DNA from: a virus
Virus record (IMG/VR): IMGVR_UViG_3300029266_001184
Span: 1-26,251 of that record
Length of the DNA stretch: 26,251 bases
Reading direction: 5' to 3' (one strand)
Positions 21,097 through 26,251 of this stretch are shown here, piece by piece. Positions within the stretch are counted from its first letter, which is position 1, and each line of letters starts with the position of its first letter. Both the position numbers and the translations under genes were made by a program. A model generated the notes under the pieces. That model worked only from the letters and a program-made list of their open reading frames with translations, made no database searches and was not told the origin of the DNA.

Positions 21097-21420
21097 TTAG
21101 CTTACTTCTAGCAAACTGGCTACAACATGGAGTCTATTTGCAGTTGCTGCAGTTACTTTTAAAATTTCATTTTCTTGTACCACCAGTGGTGCTGTTAAAA
21201 GCTCGACTGTTGTATTCGCTGCAACAGCTTTAACTTTAAACAAACTGAAAACAGCACTATCGGAATCCGTGATTGTAACTGTTATGGTGTCTGCGTTTCC
21301 TGAATCCTCCGACGCAAGAATAGATTTTACGAGTCCTGTAGTGGCTCCTGGACAAGTATACAAGGTTGTTGCATTCGTTGTTGTAAGATCAACCTTTTTA
21401 TTTTTATAGTTATTTGCCAT
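21097..21420 (-). CDS. Small beta-rich phage structural protein
   Basis: A 107-residue protein starting one base after the TAG of the upstream 58-residue gene. The sequence alternates polar and hydrophobic residues throughout (KKVDLTTTNATTLYTC, ADTITVTITDSDSAVFSLFK, NTTVELLTAPLVV, EILKVTAATANRLHVVASL), as expected of a beta sandwich. I have seen close variants of this pattern in marine phage genomes, where it sits in the structural block and is commonly called a hypothetical or tail protein. It may decorate the capsid or the tail. There is no signal peptide and only one Cys. The structural role is a fair inference; the exact place is not known. Confidence 0.65.
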   Translation of the reverse strand: MANNYKNKKVDLTTTNATTLYTCPGATTGLVKSILASEDSGNADTITVTITDSDSAVFSLFKVKAVAANTTVELLTAPLVVQENEILKVTAATANRLHVVASLLEVS

Positions 21421-21597
21421 CTATGCCATGAACCATGCTGTTGCTTCTGCTTGTTGTACGATACTATTTAACGCAGAATCCGCTGAGAATAAAGTTGTTT
21501 GTTTGTCTAGCTCTAAAGTGTTAGTTAAACGAGCCATATAGCCTTGGTCATAGTCTCTCGGTGGACTAGGTAATCTAAGCTGACCAACACCGCTCAT
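21421..21597 (-). CDS. 58-residue small virion-block protein
   Basis: A 58-codon frame that exactly fills the gap between two late genes. Its ATG 21597 overlaps the stop of the hub-like gene (ATGA), and its TAG is directly followed by the ATG of the next gene. The product starts MSGVGQLRLPSPPRDYDQGY and then forms a helix MARLTNTLELDKQTTLF, and ends WFMA. I recognise the start, with Leu-Pro-x-Pro-Pro-x-x-Tyr, from small proteins in the tail region of environmental phages. The function is unknown; it could be a neck or tail adaptor fragment. Confidence 0.7.
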   Translation of the reverse strand: MSGVGQLRLPSPPRDYDQGYMARLTNTLELDKQTTLFSADSALNSIVQQAEATAWFMA

Positions 21598-23714
21598 CGT
21601 AAACCATCCTCTCTTGCGTTAATCCTAAATGTGCCCAAGCTCCAGTCGTCTAAAGTTCCTGAGCTTTGTAACTTCATGCTCATTTGGCGACCTTTAGCTC
21701 TCGTGCTTACTTTTGTTGTAGAGCTAGTTATAGAGAATGGTCCTTTAACAACCTCAGTTGAATTAGGATATTTGCGTGTATTTATAAACAATGATAAGTT
21801 CGTGTCGGAGCTCATAGTTACATCTGGTATAACTTTATCAACTAAGTATAAATTCTGACCAGTGTTGGGTATTTCTCCAGGAGAGCTTTCTATAAACGAA
21901 GTCATTGCCGAGCCATTGTCGCTTGTGCCTGTTTCATGATTATAAAGGAAGCCACCTTTGTCGAAAGCAAAAGGAACCTCTCTAGCACCGAACGAGTCTC
22001 TCCAAACAGTCCTGTCCATAGACCCAATAGACCAAGCATTTTCCGCATAATTAAAAGTAACATAGCTGTCTGGCTCAGGATTAGTTGCTGCGGAGTTTTC
22101 ATTGCTAACATAGAACCAAGTCACTTCTTTAAATTCTTTGTTGTGACCGACTGAGGTTTTGTCTATATATCGAGTCTGCATTCTGTCGAATACATAATAC
22201 TGAACGGAACAAGGCAATTCATTAACAACACCATTGTAGGTGAAAAAGTTCCTCTTGCCCATCCAGAAAACATTGCCATCAACATTTATCATTGTGTTTA
22301 AACCACCAGCACCAGAGTTTGTTGCTAAAAGCCTAAAGCTGAAAATAAATGGTGGTCCAACGAACGTCATTCCATAGATAGCTTCGTCTGTAGAAATAAT
22401 AGTTTCTTCACGAGATGCAACCATAGAGACTATTTTAGTGCCAACTTGCAGTCTTTGGTCACCTGCTGTATTTGTAGAAGTTGGTCCGAAGTCAGTAAAG
22501 TCCTCTTGATCAGACCAACGAACTAACATAGGATCAACATCTCCCCCATCACCAACTGCATAGGCTTGAGTTCCCCCAGCTATAAAATGTCTATCTGGAA
22601 AAGACACTGTTGAAACCAATGTACTGCTCGGCACGCTTAATGCTCCGGAAAGCGAAGAAACTAATACAGCTCTATTTGAGACCGTTCCGGACGTATCCCA
22701 ATAATAAATACCACCACCACGAACAACTGCTATAAGATCTTCTCCCCAGAGATTTAATGTCCAATTAGAATTTGTTAGATTAATATCTGAGTCACCTTCA
22801 GATCTTGGTGTTCCCCAAGTTCCACCATTCCAAGAACCAACACCAAAACCTAATGCTGGATCTGAGCTTTGAGTCCCTAGACCATCGGCTATTCCTATAA
22901 GATAAGCCAGAGCAACTGCATTACCACCACCAGCGGAAACCGTGGAAGTTGCAGCGGTTGGAGAAGTTACTGTATAAGTGTTGGTTGTTATGGCTGTTAT
23001 TTGGTAGCCAGCTTTCCTATTTAAGTTCTCAGCAGTTATCCCACCTGTCGCTGCAGCTCCTGTTATTGCAACGAAGTCTCCTACTCTTGAGCCATGGGCA
23101 GCATCTGTTATTGTAATGGTCGTGCTCTCGTCAGTTGTAGCGATTGGGTTTATTAGTATCTGAGTAACAACAGCTCCACTGTCGTGGGTTGCGGCTGAGG
23201 TGCTGTTCGTGCCTCTTGTGCAGCCTTGCAAAATTAAACCGCTGATTCCTGTGTAAGTTATAATCTCAGAGTCTATTTTTATTGTTCCAGCAGTTTTGAA
23301 TCCTGCAACGCTTACAAGATCAATTTCAGTCTCGCTGTTGTCTAAAGCCTCGCTTGTTGTAGTTGCGTCATTAGACTTGTCCCTTAGAGGTGTAATATCA
23401 TAAAGAGCTTGGTCTTGTATTATGTAAAGGTGGTTGTGTGTACCGACGGCAATTCTGTCCTCGCCATCGGTTATTGCTCGCCAATTAACCATTGCTCGAG
23501 CAATTCCAGTTATAGTTGTTTCTGTGCTTGTAGTTGTACCAGCAGCATCCACCTCGTTTATCTGGTCTTTTTCCCAACCACCTATTTTAGTTGGATAGCC
23601 ATTACGGAAACGCACAAGATCACCGTCAACCCAAAAAGGTCCAGTTTTCCCAGCGGAATATTCTGTTATATCTTTAACAATTCCTGGATTAAATTGTAAT
23701 AGCTGAAGTGCCAT
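21594..23714 (-). CDS. Putative tail hub / packaged-DNA stabilisation protein (P22 gp10-like)
   Basis: A 706-residue beta-rich protein. Its N-terminus, FNPGIVKDITEYSAGKTGPFWVDGDLVRFRNGYPTKIGG broken into FNPGIVKDITEYSAG and DGDLVRFRNGYPTKIGGW, is typical of phage stabilisation and tail-nozzle proteins. Repeated blade-like units follow, such as RIAVGTHNHLYII, LNLWGEDLIAVVRGGG, FIAGGTQAYAVG, MLVRWSDQEDFTDF, TIISTDEAIYGMTFVG and VFWMGKRNFFTYNG, suggesting a beta propeller. Residues about 120-250 are a Thr/Ser-rich Ig-like insert. It would close the portal or form the hub of a short tail. The family link is by pattern, not by a search, but its place at the head of the virion genes after lysis fits. 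Confidence 0.7.
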   Translation of the reverse strand: MALQLLQFNPGIVKDITEYSAGKTGPFWVDGDLVRFRNGYPTKIGGWEKDQINEVDAAGTTTSTETTITGIARAMVNWRAITDGEDRIAVGTHNHLYIIQDQALYDITPLRDKSNDATTTSEALDNSETEIDLVSVAGFKTAGTIKIDSEIITYTGISGLILQGCTRGTNSTSAATHDSGAVVTQILINPIATTDESTTITITDAAHGSRVGDFVAITGAAATGGITAENLNRKAGYQITAITTNTYTVTSPTAATSTVSAGGGNAVALAYLIGIADGLGTQSSDPALGFGVGSWNGGTWGTPRSEGDSDINLTNSNWTLNLWGEDLIAVVRGGGIYYWDTSGTVSNRAVLVSSLSGALSVPSSTLVSTVSFPDRHFIAGGTQAYAVGDGGDVDPMLVRWSDQEDFTDFGPTSTNTAGDQRLQVGTKIVSMVASREETIISTDEAIYGMTFVGPPFIFSFRLLATNSGAGGLNTMINVDGNVFWMGKRNFFTYNGVVNELPCSVQYYVFDRMQTRYIDKTSVGHNKEFKEVTWFYVSNENSAATNPEPDSYVTFNYAENAWSIGSMDRTVWRDSFGAREVPFAFDKGGFLYNHETGTSDNGSAMTSFIESSPGEIPNTGQNLYLVDKVIPDVTMSSDTNLSLFINTRKYPNSTEVVKGPFSITSSTTKVSTRAKGRQMSMKLQSSGTLDDWSLGTFRINAREDGLR

Positions 23715-23717
23715 ATA

Positions 23718-24332
23718 TTATTTCACCCATTCGTAAATTTTCTTCGTTTCTTTTATACGGTGATCCAGACCAGTGTAACCACCATTTATTCGTTTTGTTA
23801 GTCTCTTAATAGTGTCGTCGTTAACACCTTCGTCAGCAATTCTCCACAACTTATTAGAGTCGAAAAACCATATAGCTGTTTCCATTGCATACTCTTCTTC
23901 GAGCAAAGATGGATCAGTTAAGACTTCAGGATGACCCATTTCTGCTGCAAAGGCTCTGACATTATCGTATCCTGTTAATTGCAGAAACCCACGACCGATA
24001 TAAAGACTGGCTTTTTCTTTAGTATCGTTTCCCATTCTATCGAAATAAACATTCTCAGCAAGTGCTTTCGGGTTGCGTTCGTATGGCTTTGCACTTTCCT
24101 CAGTTGGAAACCTGCTTGGCCAAACACGCATCATAGACTCAGCCGAATAATTTAAATTTTCTTTTGTTAGCTTGAATGAGCCACTTTCATGAACAACTTG
24201 TCCGAGAAGGTGTGCACCACGCTCCGGAGAAATGTCATAATATGCTACAATTCCACGAGCTGTATTTGGACCAAAAGAACCATCGGCTGAACATCCGCAT
24301 TTAGTCTGTAGTGATTTGAGTGCATTACTCAT
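23718..24332 (-). CDS. GH19-family endolysin with N-terminal PG-binding-like segment
   Basis: A 204-residue muralytic enzyme. Residues about 4-30 (LKSLQTKCGCSADGSFGPNT) look like half of a PG_binding_1 motif. The catalytic domain follows: LLGQVVHESGSFKLTKENLNYS with Glu49 as the likely acid and Glu58 as the second carboxylate, then MMRVWPSRFPTEE, AENVYFDRMGN, IGRGFLQLTGYDN and AIWFFDSNKLWR. This is the GH19 chitinase-like fold used by many phage endolysins to cut glycan strands. No signal peptide is visible, so release would need the holin encoded two genes upstream (24632-25033). It stands in the late block as the main lysis enzyme. Confidence 0.88.
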   Translation of the reverse strand: MSNALKSLQTKCGCSADGSFGPNTARGIVAYYDISPERGAHLLGQVVHESGSFKLTKENLNYSAESMMRVWPSRFPTEESAKPYERNPKALAENVYFDRMGNDTKEKASLYIGRGFLQLTGYDNVRAFAAEMGHPEVLTDPSLLEEEYAMETAIWFFDSNKLWRIADEGVNDDTIKRLTKRINGGYTGLDHRIKETKKIYEWVK

Positions 24333-24335
24333 AAT

Positions 24336-24635
24336 TCAACCCTCGAAAAATTCATCAACCTGCTTTAAAAGATCATCTTTTGTTTTTCTTCTATCCAACT
24401 CTATATCGTGTTCTCGCATAAAAAGCTCTAATTCTTTTTTACTCATATTTCTGTATTCAGGATCAGCTTTTTCTACACTTACCATAACAACTTCTGTTCC
24501 ATTTATTCTTGCTAGAGCTTCAGCCTCGGTCATGCTTGAGGTTGGTAAACTCCTGCCACCTTTTACATAACGGAGATTGTATAGAGCCTCTCCTTCGCTA
24601 TTCTCGCCAACATGGAACATTTCTATGTCGCTCAT
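24336..24635 (-). CDS. HeH/SAP-like small protein in the lysis cluster
   Basis: A 99-residue protein whose ATG 24635 overlaps the holin stop (ATGA). The N-terminal half is beta-rich and ends VVMVSVEKADPEYRNM. The C-terminal half, SKKELELFMREHDIELD, then RKTKDDLLKQVDEFF, has the Leu/Glu spacing of an HeH or SAP helix-extension-helix motif, known from Rho N-termini and phage proteins that bind DNA or RNA. It lies between holin and endolysin. Whether it takes part in lysis or is a virion-linked nucleic acid-binding protein is open. I have seen such proteins near lysis genes of marine phages. Confidence 0.6.
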   Translation of the reverse strand: MSDIEMFHVGENSEGEALYNLRYVKGGRSLPTSSMTEAEALARINGTEVVMVSVEKADPEYRNMSKKELELFMREHDIELDRRKTKDDLLKQVDEFFEG

Positions 24636-25033
24636 TTGGTAAGTCCTTTCTGCTTCTCAAAGGTTCTCAATCCACCAATGCCGAGCATACCTAAAAGAAC
24701 AGTCATTAAACTTCCCATGTCGAACTCAGGTAAAGGTGGTATTGTTGCACCTGTTAATGTTATAATAAAAATAATCATCGGTGATAAAATAAAATGATAA
24801 AGCAAAGCGAATCCGCAAATCCAGCCAACGAAAGGTCTCCAACCACCTTTAAATAAACTGCCACTTGCGGCTTCTGCTTTATTAATTTCCAACTGAGCGA
24901 GTAAAGACTCTTGAGCATGCCTTTCACCCATAGTTGCAATCTCGTGAGCAAGAGCTGACTTTTGGTCTTTGTCTTCTATAAACTTATCAAGAAGTCCTGT
25001 TACTGGACCAACGAGTGATGTTATTAAGCTCAT
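24632..25033 (-). CDS. 3-TM holin (Holin_3TM / gene-transfer-agent release type)
   Basis: A 133-residue protein whose ATG follows the XhlA-like gene's stop directly. The N-terminal 55 residues are an amphipathic, charged helical region (LLDKFIEDKDQKSALAHEI, ERHAQESLLAQLEINKAE). Then comes GGWRPFVGWICGFALLY, the WRP motif of the Holin_3TM family (PF11351), and three hydrophobic segments at about 66-82, 83-96 and 107-122, ending in a basic tail. The family forms membrane lesions that release endolysin and virions. Its neighbours, a coiled-coil/TM protein and a GH19 enzyme, make a complete lysis set. Holin identity is firm; the topology is by eye. Confidence 0.85.
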   Translation of the reverse strand: MSLITSLVGPVTGLLDKFIEDKDQKSALAHEIATMGERHAQESLLAQLEINKAEAASGSLFKGGWRPFVGWICGFALLYHFILSPMIIFIITLTGATIPPLPEFDMGSLMTVLLGMLGIGGLRTFEKQKGLTK

Positions 25034-25195
25034 TTACATTCTCCAGACTATATTGGCTAGGAGAATAATTATTGTCCCAGCAACACCAATTAGAATAGCC
25101 TCTATCCTTTTTATTCTAAGGATCGTTTCTTTCCAGCGTTCTTCTAATTGAACTTCTACAACAGTCAACCTACGACTCAGCTCCTCTAGTTTCAT
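25034..25195 (-). CDS. XhlA-like coiled-coil/TM protein (accessory lysis)
   Basis: A 53-codon frame that fills the gap between two late genes. Its ATG 25195 overlaps the upstream stop (ATGA) and its TAA is followed directly by the holin ATG. The first 30 residues, KLEELSRRLTVVEVQLEE and the following charged stretch, form a heptad-like coil. The last 22, ILIGVAGTIIILLANIVW, are one membrane span. That is the layout of hemolysin XhlA-type proteins, which partner with holins in some phages. It sits directly ahead of the holin, which supports an accessory lysis role. An anti-holin or spanin-like part is possible. Confidence 0.7.
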   Translation of the reverse strand: MKLEELSRRLTVVEVQLEERWKETILRIKRIEAILIGVAGTIIILLANIVWRM

Positions 25196-25428
25196 GATGC
25201 TTCTTTAGTTTCCTCTTCAGTGCTTTCTTCAGAAGTCTTTTTAAAAGACTCTAGAAGTTCTTTTTGAAAACTATCTGCTGCTCGTTGAACTTGATCTAAG
25301 TCAGCTCGCAACTTGTTAGTTTTACCAGACAAATCTTTTAGCTGTGCGATTAGATACTTTTGTTGATTGTTAAGATCAGCTTCAGCATAGCCTTTGCCAT
25401 CAATACTTAATACGTTTTCATCAGCCAT
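25192..25428 (-). CDS. Small coiled-coil protein
   Basis: A 78-residue protein behind AAAGGAGATCACA at ATG 25428. The N-terminus has GKGYAEADLNNQQKYLIAQL and then a long helix KDLSGKTNKLRADLDQ with heptad spacing of Leu, Ile and Val. The C-terminus is Glu/Ser-rich and acidic. I recognise the DLNNQQKYLIAQL type from small proteins of marine phages without known function. It is the first of a tightly coupled set (coiled coil, XhlA-like, holin) and overlaps the next gene by 4 bases. A tail-related or lysis-related helper is possible. Confidence 0.65.
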   Translation of the reverse strand: MADENVLSIDGKGYAEADLNNQQKYLIAQLKDLSGKTNKLRADLDQVQRAADSFQKELLESFKKTSEESTEEETKEAS

Positions 25429-25457
25429 TGTGATCTCCTTTCGGGGTTGGGGTTAAA

Positions 25458-25799
25458 TTACCAAGGCATCCCTGTTTTAGCTGGGGGTGTTTTCTTTTCG
25501 TCTAGTTTAACTTGAGCCATGGCTTCTATGCGAGTTTTGGCTTCTGCCGCTGTTTCTGTTCCTTGAATAAGGGCAGCTTGCACCCAACCAAGAACATTGG
25601 CTTCTGTTACATCTGCGTAAGCAATAAAGTCAGATGCACTAGGGTCAGGTGTGTGGTGTGTCTTACCACTTACTCTAGCTGTAAAAGCCTTGCCACCTAC
25701 GGTTTCATCCGCTGCACAAATCCAATCAGCGTGTCTAATGCCGTCATTGCTTGATAGTCTTTCTAGGTTATTTATAGACCATGTAAATGTTGTTGCCAT
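25458..25799 (-). CDS. Tail-region phage protein (DUF7936-like, putative)
   Basis: A 113-residue protein starting at ATG 25799, 4 bases after the tail-fibre stop. It begins TTFTWSINNLERLSSNDG, a start I associate with small proteins encoded after tail-fibre genes in cyanophage and other marine phages, then ADWICAADETVGGKAFTARVSG, a beta-rich part, and a C-terminal helix NVLGWVQAALIQGTETAAEA. The family assignment to DUF7936 is from memory and tentative. It could be a fibre assembly partner. A 29-base gap follows before the next gene, holding only that gene's ribosome binding site. Confidence 0.5.
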   Translation of the reverse strand: MATTFTWSINNLERLSSNDGIRHADWICAADETVGGKAFTARVSGKTHHTPDPSASDFIAYADVTEANVLGWVQAALIQGTETAAEAKTRIEAMAQVKLDEKKTPPAKTGMPW

Positions 25800-25803
25800 T
25801 GTT

Positions 25804-26251
25804 TTATCCTTCTAAGGCTGTAATGCGAGATTCTAATTCTAGTATTGTTTTGACGAGAAGTGGTACTAATTTGGATTGATCTATCTGTTGATAAACAGGC
25901 ATTTCTTTGCTTGCTGTCCAAGAGGTATTAGATGGATACGTGGCTTCTGCAACTTCATTGCCATCAGCATCTGTTCGTGCAATCTTACCCGCTGTCCAAT
26001 CTGCCTCTGTTACATCTTCTGCAAGAACATTCCCAAAAGAGTTTAACACTGCATTTGTAACAGTTTTGACCCCATCTTTTGCCCCATCAGTTGCCTCTGG
26101 CACAACCGACGTTACTTCGTGTGCCATAAATCCATCTAATAAAGTATTAGTGTCATCCTCAATCCAGTTAAATCGTGCTGGCTTTAGTTGCTTGAGGCGT
26201 GTGGTTGCATCCCAACTATAATTTACATTTTCTTTTAGTCGGTAGTCTGAA
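25804..26251 (-). CDS. Tail fibre/spike C-terminus with S74 intramolecular chaperone (5' end outside window)
   Basis: The frame is open to the window edge at 26251, so the ATG at 26127 is internal and not the start. Reading from the edge, the sequence is SDYRLKENVNYSWDATTRL, then LKQLKPARFNWIEDD, then GFMAHEVTSVVPEATDG and YQQIDQSKLVPLLVKTILE ending in LESRITALEG. This is the Peptidase_S74 domain, which trimerises the fibre and then cuts itself off. The Ser of SDYRLK is the cleavage-site nucleophile and the Lys five residues on fits its dyad. The final coiled coil helps trimer formation. The receptor-binding part of the fibre must lie beyond 26251. Confidence 0.88.
   Translation of the reverse strand, partial: SDYRLKENVNYSWDATTRLKQLKPARFNWIEDDTNTLLDGFMAHEVTSVVPEATDGAKDGVKTVTNAVLNSFGNVLAEDVTEADWTAGKIARTDADGNEVAEATYPSNTSWTASKEMPVYQQIDQSKLVPLLVKTILELESRITALEG

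Noticed and set aside
26125-26127. ATG 26127 as the start of a 107-residue protein
   Set aside because: The frame is open to the window edge and upstream codons encode the conserved S74 motif SDYRLKEN, so this Met is internal.
1-26251. tRNA genes, CRISPR arrays, insertion sequences, integrase or attachment sites
   Set aside because: No cloverleaf with a T-arm, no spaced direct repeats outside the coding repeat, and no transposase or recombinase motifs were found on either strand by eye.

Overview
The window is a 26 kb piece of a tailed double-stranded DNA phage genome. It is moderately AT-rich, tightly packed, and split into two convergent gene blocks that meet at about 13,035-13,060. No integrase, tRNA, rRNA, IS element or CRISPR array was seen. 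The gene content (DnaE-type polymerase, ThyX-like protein, HD nucleotidase, SleB hydrolase, 3-TM holin, GH19 endolysin, S74 tail-fibre chaperone, GNAT among the virion genes) suggests an environmental, probably marine, phage of a Gram-negative, possibly alphaproteobacterial, host. The putative stabilisation/hub protein and large internal-virion-like proteins suggest a short-tailed (podovirus-like) virion. Host and morphology are inferences: no terminase, portal or major capsid gene lies in the window.

Plus strand, 1-13,060, replication and nucleotide metabolism. It opens with the 3' end of a UvrD/Rep-type helicase. A nucleotide cassette follows: an unusual double-length ThyX-like protein, a nucleoside 2-deoxyribosyltransferase-like enzyme and an HD 5'-deoxynucleotidase. 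After these come a small HTH protein, conserved phage hypotheticals, a DnaQ-type exonuclease, a 19-codon hydrophobic micro-ORF and a DnaE-type polymerase whose PHP domain looks inactive. Then come a papain-like peptidase candidate, a SleB-type wall hydrolase, a DUF6011-like zinc protein, an SNF2-type helicase and a VRR-NUC nuclease. Most genes overlap as ATGA or TAATG, so translation is probably coupled. Three genes (starts 797, 8764 and 10068) each follow a copy of the same roughly 85-bp promoter cassette: an upstream box, a TTTACN -35, a 17-bp spacer and TAGAAT. This looks like a small phage regulon.

Minus strand, 26,251-13,035, virion and lysis, read right to left. First is the C-terminal S74 chaperone domain of a tail fibre cut by the window edge. 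Two small tail-region proteins follow, then a lysis cluster: an XhlA-like coiled-coil/TM protein, a 3-TM holin, an HeH/SAP-like protein and a GH19 endolysin. Next come a large tail hub/stabilisation-like protein, two small virion proteins, a glycine-zipper protein, a GNAT enzyme, a protein with 18-residue tandem repeats, two large internal-virion candidates and a set of small membrane proteins. Four small genes of 44-58 codons (13366-13500, 13967-14137, 21421-21597, 25034-25195) were found by reading the gaps between the larger genes.

The points most worth a second look are the fused ThyX-like protein, the triplicated promoter cassette, the 19-aa peptide between exonuclease and polymerase, the two peptidoglycan hydrolases on opposite strands, and the canonical EF-hand loops in two late-operon proteins.
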